The position numbers were made by a program, and so were the translations under genes. The notes under the pieces were generated by a model, which worked only from the letters and a program-made list of their open reading frames with translations, did no database searches and was not told the DNA's origin. 64,000 nt of DNA from Arthrobacter zhaoxinii (GTDB taxonomy: Bacteria; Actinomycetota; Actinomycetes; Actinomycetales; Micrococcaceae). Each line of letters starts with the position of its first letter. The first letter of the stretch is position 1. Shown here piece by piece: positions 1-9,575 of the stretch. Where the stretch lies: contig NZ_JANFLT010000001.1 in NCBI RefSeq assembly GCF_024385505.1, positions 1 through 64,000 of the forward strand, read 5' to 3'.

Positions 1-74
<74 letters not shown>

Positions 75-227
75 TGTGTTACAGACACAGACCGGGGACC
101 AAGGAAAATTGGTCGACCGTCCTGCACGAAATTCGAAACCGGCTAAAAAAACCGTCCCATACCCACGGGGTGGGCGGAAACGGCCTGTTCAACCAATCAA
201 TATAAATAAATTGGTATCAATAAACTT

Positions 228-254
228 GGCACACTATTGAGTTCTCAAACAACA
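228..254 (-). promoter_or_regulatory. Conserved rrn leader element
   Basis: The reverse strand reads TGTTTGAGAACTCAATAGTGTGCC, a block commonly seen in actinobacterial rRNA leaders and spacers. It contains the inverted repeat TTGAGAACTCAA. It lies about 155 bases upstream of the mature 16S end, inside the transcribed leader, where antitermination or RNase III processing signals are expected. The exact role is inferred. Confidence 0.6.
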
Positions 255-317
255 GACGCAATCCGAAAATACTCGGGAAAACAATGTTTTCCTTTTCTTC
301 TTCGCTGCAGGTTTTAT

Positions 318-346
318 ATCTTATTTCATTCCGGCGTTATTTGCAA
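318..346 (-). promoter_or_regulatory. Probable rrn promoter
   Basis: On the reverse strand TTGCAA (346-341) is followed after exactly 17 bases by TAAGAT (323-318). This is a good sigma-70-type pair, giving a leader of roughly 230 nt before 16S. A second TA-rich hexamer (TATAAA) overlaps it directly downstream. It is the best promoter match in the region. Confidence 0.55.
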
Positions 347-716
347 TTCGCGGTTTCCCTCGTCGGGACCCCGTGAAAAGCGTTCTCCGCCGTTCCGGAC
401 CCAGCATCAACCGGAGTCTTTTCCATCGGCCCTGCGAAGGGCACGCACTGGTTGGACTCTGTTTTTTGTTGGGGTTTGGCCGCCATGCTCGGGCGCTTTT
501 CCAGCGTCCCGGCCGCGGCGACTCATGCAACTTTACACATCGGTTCCGGTCCTAGCAAACCGGATCGAGGTGATCCGCCGCACAGGCTTCGGGACCCTTT
601 TTCCAATCCCCGCCCGGCGGCCGATAAGTCCATTTTAGGACTCCCCCGCATCCTCGATGCAAGCCCGCCGCCGGTTGTCCTCGTCACAGATTTCCCGTAG
701 TGCGGGTTGAGCGTCC
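347..716. other. Non-coding region upstream of the rrn promoter
   Basis: About 370 bases lie between the rrn promoter and the 3' end of the MBL hydrolase gene. I see no supported gene. The open frames present overlap one another in several frames, lack ribosome binding sites and have no recognisable motifs. Further rrn promoters or upstream activating sequence could sit here, but I cannot point to a clear one. Confidence 0.5.
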
Positions 717-1505
717 CTAACCCTCGCCGCGGAGATACGCCAGCTGCGCGCCCACCGACAGCTCGGCGGCGGAACGGACGTTTGCCGGTACATCTGAATA
801 GACCAGATCGGCTATCTCGGCGGACCCGGCGTGGGGTCCGGTCTGTGCCAACGCTGCCCGGATCTGTTCCAGCCGCTCTTCGCGGTGGTCCCGGTAGGTC
901 AGGACCAGGGAGCTGAGGTCCGGCTGGACCGGGCCGTGGCCGGGAAGGACCGTGGCCGGGCCCAGTTCGGAGAGCCTGTCCAGGGTGTCCAGATAATCGC
1001 CGAGGGTTCCGTCCGGGTAATCCAGCACGGTGGTCCCCCGGCCCAGGATGGTGTCCCCCGTGAGAATGGAACCGTTGGGGCCGTCGTCGGGAAGCCAGAA
1101 GCAGACCGAATCCGAGGTGTGGCCCGGTGCTGCCAGCACACGGATGGTCACGCCGGCCGCGGAGATTTCCTCATCGGCCCTCAGGGGCACCCCCGCCACG
1201 CAGTAGGTGGGATCGAACGCCCGCACCGGCGCCCCGGTTAGTTCTGCGAACCGCCGGCTGGCCTCCGTATGGTCCCAGTGCCGGTGCGTGATGAGGACCA
1301 GCTCCACGGTTCCGGCATCCGCCAGGGCCTGCAGGTGCCCTTCATCCTCGGGCCCCGGGTCTACCACCACCGTGCTTCCGGATCCGGGCGCAGCCACAAC
1401 GTAGCTGTTGGTCCCGTCCAGCGACATGGGACCCGGGTTCGGCGCGAGCCGTACGCGGGTCAGGTCACTGCTGCGGACCAGTCCGGATTCCGGAAGCATG
1501 GACAT
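717..1505 (-). CDS. MBL-fold metallo-hydrolase (LACTB2/glyoxalase II-like)
   Basis: Predicted 262-residue Zn-dependent hydrolase. The metal-binding signature HRHWDH is at residues 74-79. It is followed by the downstream ligands in APGHTSDS, SILTGDTILG and LPGHGP, in the order typical of the glyoxalase II/LACTB2-type beta-lactamase fold. The C-terminal region after LPGHGP matches the helical extension seen in LACTB2-like proteins. The ATG lies 7 bases after the ilvE stop codon, so it is probably co-transcribed with leuB-ilvE. The substrate is unknown; a thioester, a nucleic acid end or a detoxification product are all possible. Confidence 0.85.
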   Translation of the reverse strand: MSMLPESGLVRSSDLTRVRLAPNPGPMSLDGTNSYVVAAPGSGSTVVVDPGPEDEGHLQALADAGTVELVLITHRHWDHTEASRRFAELTGAPVRAFDPTYCVAGVPLRADEEISAAGVTIRVLAAPGHTSDSVCFWLPDDGPNGSILTGDTILGRGTTVLDYPDGTLGDYLDTLDRLSELGPATVLPGHGPVQPDLSSLVLTYRDHREERLEQIRAALAQTGPHAGSAEIADLVYSDVPANVRSAAELSVGAQLAYLRGEG

Positions 1506-1512
1506 GATCTGC

Positions 1513-2619
1513 CTAGGCCAGTCGGGTCAGCCAGCCGTGGGTATCCTCCACGGTGCCGGTCTGGATGCCGAGCAGCTGCTCGCGGATGGACATGGTCACT
1601 TCGCCGGGCTTGGCGTCGGCCGAGCCGATGACCTCGTCCTCGGTCTTCAGCTGGCCGATCGGAGTGATGACGGCGGCCGTGCCGCAGGCGAACACCTCGG
1701 TGATGTCACCGGAGGCAATGCCGTCGCGCCATTCGTCCAGGGTGATCTTGCGTTCCTGGACATCCATGCCGCGGTCGCGGCCCAGCTGCAGCACCGAAGA
1801 GCGGGTGATGCCGTGCAGGATGGTGCCGGACAGTGCGGGGGTGACCAGGCGGCCGTCCTTGAAGACGAAGAAGACATTCATGCCGCCGAGTTCTTCAACG
1901 GCGTTGTCATTGAATTCGTCCAGGAACAGTACCTGCTTGCAGCCGTTCGCTTCGCCTTCCATCTGGGCAATGAGCGACGCCGCGTAGTTGCCTCCGCACT
2001 TGGCTTCCCCGGTGCCGCCGCGGCCTGCGCGGGCGTACTTGGTGGAGAGCCAGATGGATACGGGCTTCAGTTCCCCGCCGAAGTAGTTTCCGGCCGGGGA
2101 CGCAATGACCCGGTAGGACACTTCACGGGCCGGGCGGACACCCAGGAACGCCTCGGTGGCGATCATGAACGGGCGCAGGTACAGGGCAGCGCCTTCGCCG
2201 TCCGGGATCCAGTCCTGGTCCAGTGCCACCAGCCGGCGGATGGACTCCATGAAGAGCTCCTCGGGCAGCTCCGGCAGGGCAAGCCGGCGGGCCGAGAGGT
2301 TCAGGCGGGCAGCGTTGGCCTCCGGACGGAAACTCACCACCGAGCCGTCTGCGTGGCGGTAGACCTTCAGGCCCTCGAAAATCTCCTGGCCGTAATGAAG
2401 CACTCCGGCGGCCGGATCAATGGAGATGGGGCCGTAGGGCTCGATGCGGGCGTTCTGCCACTCCTGCTCCCCGGACTCCCCCGCCTTCCAGTCAATGACG
2501 GCGGTGTGGTCGGTGAAGTAGTCGCCGAACCCGGGGTTCGCCAGGATGGCTGCGCGCTCGGCGGCGGGCTTGGGATTGGTGGAAAGCTCCTGGGAAAATT
2601 CCAGTGCGCTGACGGTCAT
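1513..2619 (-). CDS. ilvE: Branched-chain amino acid aminotransferase
   Basis: A 368-residue class IV PLP aminotransferase that interconverts Leu/Ile/Val and their 2-oxo acids, the last step of branched-chain synthesis. The PLP-lysine context GEAKCGGNYAAS is present, as are LFLDE and the GTAAVITPIG block. The start is taken as the ATG at 2619 because GGAGGAATC directly precedes it and the protein then begins MTVSALEF. An in-frame extension to 2751 lacks conserved residues and would run into leuB. It lies 61 bases downstream of leuB on the same strand, and the MBL hydrolase gene follows 7 bases later. Confidence 0.95.
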   Translation of the reverse strand: MTVSALEFSQELSTNPKPAAERAAILANPGFGDYFTDHTAVIDWKAGESGEQEWQNARIEPYGPISIDPAAGVLHYGQEIFEGLKVYRHADGSVVSFRPEANAARLNLSARRLALPELPEELFMESIRRLVALDQDWIPDGEGAALYLRPFMIATEAFLGVRPAREVSYRVIASPAGNYFGGELKPVSIWLSTKYARAGRGGTGEAKCGGNYAASLIAQMEGEANGCKQVLFLDEFNDNAVEELGGMNVFFVFKDGRLVTPALSGTILHGITRSSVLQLGRDRGMDVQERKITLDEWRDGIASGDITEVFACGTAAVITPIGQLKTEDEVIGSADAKPGEVTMSIREQLLGIQTGTVEDTHGWLTRLA

Positions 2620-2680
2620 GATTCCTCCACTGTGAACGGCAAAAACCCGTTCTATGACTACTTGTTGGCTATGAACGAGC

Positions 2681-3745
2681 TTATGACACCGCGGCGGCGA
2701 TGGCATTGCCGACCTCAGCGGTGGTACGCCGCGTTCCGTCCCTGCCGGCAAGATCCTCGGCTACCGCGGACTCCACCCGGCCGGCTTCTTCGTCCAAGCC
2801 CAGGTGTCGAAGCAGAAGCGCCGCCGAAAGGATGGCTGCGGTGGGATCGGCCTTTTGCTGCCCGGCAATATCGGGAGCTGACCCGTGGACCGGCTCGAAC
2901 ATCGAGGGGAAGGTGTGGTCCATGTTGATGTTTCCGGAGGCCGCCAGACCGATCCCGCCGGTGATCGCCGCGGCAAGATCCGTAATGATGTCTCCGAACA
3001 GATTGTCGGTGACAATCACGTCGAAGCGTGACGGATCGCTCACCATAAAGATGGTCGCTGCGTCTACGTGCAGATAGTCATGGGTGATGTCGGGGAACTC
3101 CTGCGCCATCTTCTCCACCGTGCGCTTCCAGAGCCGGCCGGCGTTCACCAGGACGTTGTGCTTGTGGACCAGGGTCACATGGCGGCGCGGCCGGGCGGCG
3201 GCCCGGACGAAGGCGTCGCGCACCACTCGTTCCACGCCGTACGCAGTGTTCAGGGATACCTCGGTGGCGATTTCCTGCGGGGTGCCTTCCCGCAGCACTC
3301 CTCCGTTTCCGGCGTAGGGACCTTCGGTTCCCTCCCGGACCACGATGAAGTCGACGTCGCCGGGTGCAGCAAGCGGGCTGTCGACGCCCGGATAGAGACG
3401 CGAGGGCCGCAGGTTGACGTAATGGTCCAGGCTGAAGCGCAGCTTCAGCAGCAGTTCCCGTTCGATCAGCCCGGAAGGGATCTGGGTGTCTCCGGGTGCC
3501 GCACCTACGGCACCGAACAGGATGGCGTCGTGTCCCTTGAGTGCTTCCAGGGTTTTTTCCGGAAGGGTCTCCCCGGTTGCCAGCCAGTGCTCCGCCCCCA
3601 GCGGATACTCTGTCAGATCAAACTCGACGGGGCTGGAACCCGTAACCGCCAGCAGCACCTTTACGGCTTCGGCGGTGACTTCGGGGCCGATCCCGTCTCC
3701 GGGGATGACGGCCAGGGAAATAGTTCGGGGTGTTTCGTCGCTCAT
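2681..3745 (-). CDS. leuB: 3-isopropylmalate dehydrogenase
   Basis: A 354-residue NAD-dependent beta-decarboxylating dehydrogenase that converts 3-isopropylmalate to 2-oxoisocaproate in leucine synthesis. It opens with the family block [11 protein letters not shown] and has the substrate-arginine region [19 protein letters not shown]. Further on are [17 protein letters not shown], the catalytic region around VHKHNVL, and the metal-ligand segment [25 protein letters not shown] binds the NAD adenine. The start at MSDET (3745) was chosen over a frame-internal ATG nine bases upstream; both are possible. ilvE follows on the same strand. Confidence 0.95.
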   Translation of the reverse strand: MSDETPRTISLAVIPGDGIGPEVTAEAVKVLLAVTGSSPVEFDLTEYPLGAEHWLATGETLPEKTLEALKGHDAILFGAVGAAPGDTQIPSGLIERELLLKLRFSLDHYVNLRPSRLYPGVDSPLAAPGDVDFIVVREGTEGPYAGNGGVLREGTPQEIATEVSLNTAYGVERVVRDAFVRAAARPRRHVTLVHKHNVLVNAGRLWKRTVEKMAQEFPDITHDYLHVDAATIFMVSDPSRFDVIVTDNLFGDIITDLAAAITGGIGLAASGNINMDHTFPSMFEPVHGSAPDIAGQQKADPTAAILSAALLLRHLGLDEEAGRVESAVAEDLAGRDGTRRTTAEVGNAIAAAVS

Positions 3746-3878
3746 GCTGCCCATCCTAGGAAGTCGGTCCAGATACCGGGCAACCCGTCCCGCATCGTGG
3801 ACATCCGGGATGGCCGCCCCGGGAATTCAACCCGCAGTATGACGCGCGGACGCCCGAACACCCCTAAAGTTTGGTTCC

Positions 3879-5069
3879 ATGCTTGTGCACCGACGACTCT
3901 ATGCCTGGCTGCAGGCGAACTCCGGGAAAGTGAACTTCTGGCAGGCAATCGCTGCCACGCTCATCTTCGCCGTCCCCTTCCTGCTCACGCGCGGCGGACA
4001 ATACGTCGAGTTCGTCCTCTCTGCGGCCATCTGCATGAGCCTCGGCTGGCGCCGCAGCCGCCCGGTGGCGGCAGCCGCCGTCCAGGCCGCCGCCTGCGTC
4101 CTCCAGCTCTTCCTGGTCCCGGTCACCGGCCTGCCGGCAGACATCTTCGTGCTGGTCACCGTGTACTCCCTGGCCGCCTTCGCCCCTCGCTGGGCGAGTA
4201 TTGCCGGCCTGGCCCTGGCCGTCGTCGGCGGGGCACTCTTTTTGCTCCGGTACATCTTCCCCGACATCGCCGGGGCGAGCATTTCCGTCATCGCCTTCAT
4301 CGACCTCGTCGCCATCGAAGCGGTGGTCCTGGTGGCGTGGACATTCGGCGACCTGACCCGCACCCGGCGGCTGGCCGTGCAGGCCCTCGAGGACCGCGCA
4401 CACCGGCTCGAAGTGGAACACCAGCAGGAACGTGAGCTCGCCGCCGCCGATGAACGCAGCCACATTGCCCGCGAAATGCATGACATCGTGGCGCACTCAC
4501 TCTCGGTGATCATCACCCAGGCCGACGGCGCCCGGTATGCGAGCGCAGCGGACCCGGATATCGCGCCGAAGACTCTGGGAGTCATTGCGGAAACCGGCCG
4601 CAGTTCCCTGCGGGAGATGCGCCGCCTGCTCGGCGTCCTGCGCGGCGACGAAGCCGCCTCCACCCGTCCCCTCCCTTCCCTGGCCGACGTCGAGGAACTA
4701 CTGGGCACGGTCAAGCGCAGCGGATTGGAAGCCGCCTTCAGCGTCACGGGCACGCCGCGGCGCCCCCTGCCGCCCGGTGCGGAGCTGACCGCCTACCGCG
4801 TGATCCAGGAATCCCTCACGAACGTGCTCAAACACGCAGGACCGGATGCGAGCGCCAAGATAGCCCTGCAGTGGACGTCGGCGGGCCTGGAACTCGGCGT
4901 CAATGACAACGGTCTGGGCGCGGCCTCGGCCCTGCACGACGACGGCGCCGGGCAGGGCATCAAGGGCATGGCCGAGCGGCTGTCCCTCTACGATGGAACG
5001 TTGACGGCCGCCCCTGCGGTCGGCGGAGGATTCCGCGTTAAAGCATTCATTCCCTACACGGAGGCCTAG
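3879..5069 (+). CDS. Sensor histidine kinase, NarL/DesK class
   Basis: A 396-residue membrane sensor kinase. Residues 20-160 hold several hydrophobic segments, probably five or six. A short coiled stretch follows, then the HisKA_3 dimerisation domain with phospho-acceptor His201 in AREMHDIVAHSLS. The HATPase_c domain shows the N box in YRVIQESLTNVLKHA and the G boxes DNGLGA and GQGIKGMAERL. No large extracellular sensor domain is visible, so the signal may be membrane-borne. The response regulator gene starts five bases after the stop. The ABC exporter genes just downstream are possible targets, by analogy with cell-envelope-stress systems. Confidence 0.92.
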   Translation: MLVHRRLYAWLQANSGKVNFWQAIAATLIFAVPFLLTRGGQYVEFVLSAAICMSLGWRRSRPVAAAAVQAAACVLQLFLVPVTGLPADIFVLVTVYSLAAFAPRWASIAGLALAVVGGALFLLRYIFPDIAGASISVIAFIDLVAIEAVVLVAWTFGDLTRTRRLAVQALEDRAHRLEVEHQQERELAAADERSHIAREMHDIVAHSLSVIITQADGARYASAADPDIAPKTLGVIAETGRSSLREMRRLLGVLRGDEAASTRPLPSLADVEELLGTVKRSGLEAAFSVTGTPRRPLPPGAELTAYRVIQESLTNVLKHAGPDASAKIALQWTSAGLELGVNDNGLGAASALHDDGAGQGIKGMAERLSLYDGTLTAAPAVGGGFRVKAFIPYTEA

Positions 5070-5074
5070 CACCA

Positions 5075-5797
5075 GTGCCGGATTCCCCCTGGACAGCAGC
5101 GTCCGACCCGTCCGCCCAGCCCGCGGAACCTATCCGGGTACTCCTCGTTGATGACCAGCAGCTGGTACGCGGCGGCTTCCGGATGCTGATCAATTCCCAG
5201 CCGGACCTCAGGGTTGTTGCCGAAGCCGGCAACGGACGCGAGGCCCTGGCAGCGCTGGCAGCCGTGTCCGCCGACGTCGTCCTCATGGACGTGCGTATGC
5301 CCGGGATGGACGGCATCGAAGCCACAGCCCGGATCCTGGACGGAAGCAGCGGCGGCGGGCCGAAGGTCGTAGTCCTGACCACCTTCGACCTGGACGAATA
5401 CGCGCTCTCCGCCATCCACGCCGGCGCCAGCGGTTTCCTGCTCAAGGACGCACCACCTGAGGAACTGCTGGAGGCCATCCGGACGGTGTACCGCGGGGAC
5501 GCCGTCATCGCTCCCTCCACCACGCGCCGGCTGCTGGAGCACGTCGCTCCCCTGCTGCGCCCGGCCGGCGCCCCGGGCAGCCGGCACGCCGACGCCGTCG
5601 CCTCCCTGACCCCGCGCGAACACGAGGTATTCACCCTGATTGCGCAGGGCCTGTCCAATCCGGAGATAGCGGCGAAGCTGTACCTGTCCGAAGCCACCGT
5701 GAAAACCCACGTGGGCCATATCCTGGCCAAGCTGGAGGCCCGGGACCGGGTGCAGGCCGTGGTCATTGCCTACGAGACGGGGATTGTCGCACCCTAG
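5075..5797 (+). CDS. Response regulator, NarL/LuxR family
   Basis: A 240-residue response regulator: receiver domain at about residues 20-140 with VLLVDDQ, phospho-acceptor Asp72 in VVLMDVRMPG, and the conserved Lys in GFLLKDAPP. A C-terminal LuxR helix-turn-helix follows (LTPREHEVFTLIAQG, then NPEIAAKLYLSEATVKTHV). It starts with GTG, using the GGAGG that overlaps the end of the kinase gene, so the two are translationally linked. It is the cognate partner of the upstream histidine kinase. Target genes are not known. Confidence 0.94.
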   Translation: MPDSPWTAASDPSAQPAEPIRVLLVDDQQLVRGGFRMLINSQPDLRVVAEAGNGREALAALAAVSADVVLMDVRMPGMDGIEATARILDGSSGGGPKVVVLTTFDLDEYALSAIHAGASGFLLKDAPPEELLEAIRTVYRGDAVIAPSTTRRLLEHVAPLLRPAGAPGSRHADAVASLTPREHEVFTLIAQGLSNPEIAAKLYLSEATVKTHVGHILAKLEARDRVQAVVIAYETGIVAP

Positions 5798-5801
5798 GGA
5801 C

Positions 5802-6116
5802 ATGGTGACCGTCGACGACGTCCGCTCCATCTGCCTCTCCCTCCCCGGCGTGACGGAACGCCTCAGCTGGAAGCAGCCAGCCTGGTTCGCCCGTACCCTG
5901 ATGGCACGGATGTGGGAGGACAACGTCCTGACCGTGAAGAGCGCCGAACGCGAGGCGCTGGCGGGGCTGCAGCCGGACCTATTCTATTGGACGCCGCACC
6001 ACGACCGGTCCCCGCTGCTCCTCCTGGCCCGGCTGGAGCATCTGCCTCCGGATGAACTGTCCGAGCTGCTCCAGGAGTCCTACCGGCTGGCCGGGCCGCT
6101 TCCACCCACGGTATGA
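5802..6116 (+). CDS. MmcQ/YjbR-family protein
   Basis: A 104-residue protein of the MmcQ/YjbR (CyaY-like fold) family. The start at 5802 gives MVTVDDVRSICLSLPG, the usual N-terminus, followed by WKQPAWFAR, the acidic/hydrophobic middle and FYWTPHHDRSP. The ending LQESYRLAG is the typical terminal helix. The ATG lies 4 bases after the response regulator stop, so it is part of the same transcript. The family is often annotated as DNA-binding, but its molecular role is not established. Confidence 0.8.
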   Translation: MVTVDDVRSICLSLPGVTERLSWKQPAWFARTLMARMWEDNVLTVKSAEREALAGLQPDLFYWTPHHDRSPLLLLARLEHLPPDELSELLQESYRLAGPLPPTV

Positions 6117-6183
6117 GACACGGAGGAAAAGACCCGTCCGCCCTCCGATGTGGGCACCCCTGGCTGGTCCATACTCTGGCGGT

Positions 6184-6954
6184 ATGACATCACTTGCACA
6201 GCATTCCCCTGCGGCCGGCGCCGGAAAACCGCGTCTCGCCGCCGCCGCCCAGCTCCTGAACAAGACGTACGGAACCGGCGACACCCGCGTCCATGCGCTG
6301 AAGGACGTGGACGTCAGCTTCGAAACCGGGACCTTCACCGCCATCATGGGCCCCTCCGGCTCCGGCAAATCCACCTTGATGCACTGCCTCGCAGGCCTGG
6401 ACACCACCGACTCGGGACGCATCTGGGTAGGCGGGACCGAAATCACCGGGCTGAAGGACGCCGAGCTCACCCGCCTGCGCCGCGACAGCGTCGGGTTCGT
6501 TTTCCAGTCCTTCAACCTGGTGCCCACACTGACCGCGGAGCAGAACATTACGCTGCCGGTGTCCCTGGCCAACGGCACCGTGGACCGCGAATGGCTGGAC
6601 TTCATCACGGAGACCCTCGGCCTCCGGGACCGGCTCCGGCACCGCCCGCATGAGCTTTCCGGCGGACAGCAGCAGCGCGTGGCCGTGGCCCGTGCCCTGC
6701 TGACCCGCCCGCACGTGCTCTTCGGCGATGAACCCACCGGCAACCTGGACTCCAGGTCCGGTGCCGAAGTGCTCTCACTCCTTCGCCGCTCCACCAAAGA
6801 GTTCGGCCAGAGCATCATCATGGTCACCCACGACCCCGTGGCTGCTTCCTACGCGGACCGCGTGGTCCTGATGAACGACGGCGAGCTGGTCGGGGAACTG
6901 GCGCAGCCGACTCCCGAATCCGTGCTCGCCGCCCTCACCCAGCTGGGGGCGTAA
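6184..6954 (+). CDS. ABC transporter ATP-binding protein (LolD/MacB/YknY type)
   Basis: A 256-residue ATPase with Walker A GPSGSGKST at residues 56-64, Q loop FVFQSFNLVPTLTAEQN, signature LSGGQQQRVAVARALL, Walker B VLFGDEPTGNLD and H-loop MVTHD. The NLVPTLTA and GNLDS features are characteristic of the MacB/LolD subfamily, which pairs with FtsX-like permeases. The permease gene follows after two bases, confirming the pair. The first about 20 residues are a low-complexity Ala-rich extension. The likely role is mechanotransmission-type export of peptides, antibiotics or lipids at the membrane. Confidence 0.94.
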   Translation: MTSLAQHSPAAGAGKPRLAAAAQLLNKTYGTGDTRVHALKDVDVSFETGTFTAIMGPSGSGKSTLMHCLAGLDTTDSGRIWVGGTEITGLKDAELTRLRRDSVGFVFQSFNLVPTLTAEQNITLPVSLANGTVDREWLDFITETLGLRDRLRHRPHELSGGQQQRVAVARALLTRPHVLFGDEPTGNLDSRSGAEVLSLLRRSTKEFGQSIIMVTHDPVAASYADRVVLMNDGELVGELAQPTPESVLAALTQLGA

Positions 6955-6956
6955 AC

Positions 6957-9464
6957 ATGCTGCAGGTAGCCTTGGCGCAGGTGCGCCTGAATGCCCGGCG
7001 GTTCATCGCCGTTTCCCTGGCGGTGCTGATTGCCGTCGGCTTCCTCACCGCAACCCTCATCATCAATTCCTCGTCCAAGGCCTCGCTGACGCAGAGCGTC
7101 GGCGAGGCATACCGGAACGCCGATCTGCTTGTCACCAGCGATATGTACAGCGCGGACTCGGCCGTATTGGATGAAGACACCGCCGCCCTGGTCCGGGACA
7201 CCCCCGGCGTCGACGGTGTCTATGCGGCCCGGCAGGCCTACGTCACTTTCGGCGAGGGCCGGGACAACGTTTTCGCCCAGCTGGCCAACACCTCCGACTA
7301 CGCGGATCTCTTCCCCGTGGAAGTGCTGCAGGGCACGCTGCCCGCTGCCGACAACGAATTAGCCGTGGACAAGCAGACGGCCGAGCTCCACGAGCTGTCA
7401 GAGGGATCGGTCTTGCCCCTCACCTCCTTTATCGCTGACCCGACGGGTGAACAGCAGACGGCGGAGTTCACAGTCACGGCACTGGTTTCCGACTCCAACG
7501 ACCCCCAGGCCATGGGCACCCCGCAGCTGTATTCGACCTCTGCCGCGGTGGATGGGTTCGCCGAACCGGAGACCGGTTTCAGGAGTATCCAGGTGGCACT
7601 GGCAGACGGGGCCGCGCTGGAAGACGTCCGCGCGGCACTGCAGGAAGACGTCAGCGGTATGGCAGGTGTCTCCGTCCGGACCGCGCAGGAGCAGACAGAC
7701 GAAATGGTTGCTTCCATGACCGGCGGGAAGGACATCCTCACCACCATCCTGCTCGCCTTCGCTGCCGTGGCCCTGTTGGTCTGCGCCCTGGTGGTCTCCA
7801 ATACCTTCTCGGTATTGGTGGCCCAACGCACCCGCGAACTCGCCCTGCTTCGGTGCATTGGTGCAGCCCGCTCACAGATCCGCCGCGCCGTCATTGTGGA
7901 AGCGCTGGTTGTGGGCATCGTGGCCTCGATTGCGGGAGTCCTTGCGGCCGTCGCACTGATGGGCGGAATTATCGCTTATCTGAAAACCATCCCGGAGAGC
8001 GGCTTCGCGACGCTGGCGGTCTCCCCGCTGGCTGTGATGGTCGGCCTGGTGGTGGGCGTCGCGATGACAGTGCTGGCAGCATTGGTTCCGGCACGCGCTG
8101 CAACGGCCGTCGCGCCTTTGGCAGCCCTGCGTCCCGCCGACGACGTCCGCGCCGGCACAAAACGCGGCCGGGTCCGCCTGTCCATCGGCATGGTGCTGCT
8201 GGCTGCCGGTGCCGCCCTGCTGGCCGTCGGCACGGCAACGAATAACCTGCTCGTGGCTTTGCCCGGCGGCATGCTCAGCTTCATCGGTGTGCTGATGTGC
8301 GCCACCCTCTTTGTTCCTTTCCTGGTCCGTACCGTCGGCAGGATTGCTGCGCCTCTGGGAGTGCCGGGCAAACTGGCGGCACTCAACGCCGTCCGCAACC
8401 CCCAGCGCACCTCCGCCACGTCCTCGGCCCTGCTGATCGGCGTCACCCTGGTCACCATGATGATGACCGGTGCGGCAACCGTCCGGACTTCCCTGGACGG
8501 CGTGCTGGCCGCCGGGTACCCGGTGGATGTCAGCATCAGCGGCGCCACCGACAAGTCGCCGTTCACCTCGGCCGATGCCGACGCAGCGCGTGCCGTGGAG
8601 GGTGTGCGGGAAGCTGTGCTGGTACCTTCGGCCGGAATGGCCGAGACCGAAAACGGACCGTACGGTGTTTATGCCCTGACCCCTGAGGACGCCGCGAAGG
8701 TAGTGCGGGACTCCGCATTGGAACTGGATGACGGCATCATCCTGATGCCGAAGGGAACCGCAGACAAGACGGTCACGGTGCAGGGGGCTTCCGGGAGCGT
8801 CGAGCTGAAGGTTGTGGTTTCGGAAAGCCAGGCGCTGCAGCCGCTGATCACTGCCCGGACCGCCGAAACCCTCGGCGGCCTGCCCGCCGCAACGGCGGAC
8901 ACCTACATTCCGCAGCCGGAGCTGTGGCTGTCCGTTGTGGACGGCCTGAACACCAACGAGCTGATGGACCTGCGCACCGACCTCGCCGCGGCGGTGGACG
9001 TGGAGGACTACGCCGTCTCGGGTTCGGCCATCGAGCGGGGGGCCTATGAACAGGTCATCGACGTTCTGCTTCTGGTGGTTACCGGCCTGCTGGGAGTGGC
9101 AGTGGTTATTGCCCTGGTGGGTGTGGCCAACACACTCTCCCTCTCCGTACTGGAACGCACCCGGGAATCCTCGCTGCTGCGCGCCCTCGGTCTCACCCGC
9201 GGCCAACTGCGCGGCATGCTCGCGCTCGAAGCCGTGCTGATTGCCGGCGTGGCGGCCCTGATGGGCAGCGTGCTGGGGTCGCTCTACGGCTGGCTGGGGG
9301 TGGAATCAGCGCTGGGGGCCTTCGCTGCCGTCGCGCCGTCGCTCCCCTGGCTGCAGTTGACTGCTGTCCTGGCCGTAGCGATCCTGGCGGGTCTGGGGGC
9401 GTCCGTGCTTCCGGCCCGGCGTGCGGCCCGGCTCTCCCCCGTGGCAGGCCTGGCCGCGGACTAG
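6957..9464 (+). CDS. ABC transporter permease, FtsX/MacB-like
   Basis: An 835-residue membrane protein with two FtsX domains. An N-terminal helix (residues 12-32) is followed by a long extracellular domain of about 230 residues. A three-helix core follows (TILLAFAAVALLVCALVVSN; VIVEALVVGIVASIAGVLA; AVMVGLVVGVAMTVLAALVPARAA), then two linker helices, a second extracellular domain and a second core ending in LPARRAARLSPVAGLA. The LALLRCIGA and SSLLRALGL motifs at the cytoplasmic coupling helices are typical. It forms an exporter with the preceding ATPase. The two-component system upstream may control it. Confidence 0.92.
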   Translation: MLQVALAQVRLNARRFIAVSLAVLIAVGFLTATLIINSSSKASLTQSVGEAYRNADLLVTSDMYSADSAVLDEDTAALVRDTPGVDGVYAARQAYVTFGEGRDNVFAQLANTSDYADLFPVEVLQGTLPAADNELAVDKQTAELHELSEGSVLPLTSFIADPTGEQQTAEFTVTALVSDSNDPQAMGTPQLYSTSAAVDGFAEPETGFRSIQVALADGAALEDVRAALQEDVSGMAGVSVRTAQEQTDEMVASMTGGKDILTTILLAFAAVALLVCALVVSNTFSVLVAQRTRELALLRCIGAARSQIRRAVIVEALVVGIVASIAGVLAAVALMGGIIAYLKTIPESGFATLAVSPLAVMVGLVVGVAMTVLAALVPARAATAVAPLAALRPADDVRAGTKRGRVRLSIGMVLLAAGAALLAVGTATNNLLVALPGGMLSFIGVLMCATLFVPFLVRTVGRIAAPLGVPGKLAALNAVRNPQRTSATSSALLIGVTLVTMMMTGAATVRTSLDGVLAAGYPVDVSISGATDKSPFTSADADAARAVEGVREAVLVPSAGMAETENGPYGVYALTPEDAAKVVRDSALELDDGIILMPKGTADKTVTVQGASGSVELKVVVSESQALQPLITARTAETLGGLPAATADTYIPQPELWLSVVDGLNTNELMDLRTDLAAAVDVEDYAVSGSAIERGAYEQVIDVLLLVVTGLLGVAVVIALVGVANTLSLSVLERTRESSLLRALGLTRGQLRGMLALEAVLIAGVAALMGSVLGSLYGWLGVESALGAFAAVAPSLPWLQLTAVLAVAILAGLGASVLPARRAARLSPVAGLAAD

Positions 9465-9575
9465 CTCCTCGCGGTCCGGGCGCGGATCTGCAAGGATACT
9501 GAACAGGATGAATTACTAAGCAGGCTGATTTCAGCCGGCACTACGAGATACATCCGGACAACGTGAGGAGAGCAC

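Noticed and set aside
237-700. Open frames upstream of the 16S gene
   Set aside because: They overlap the rrn promoter and leader, lie in competing frames and have no ribosome sites or recognisable motifs.
1408-2928. 506-codon open frame antisense to ilvE
   Set aside because: It mirrors a clear ilvE gene; long antisense frames are expected in GC-rich DNA, and the product has no domain.
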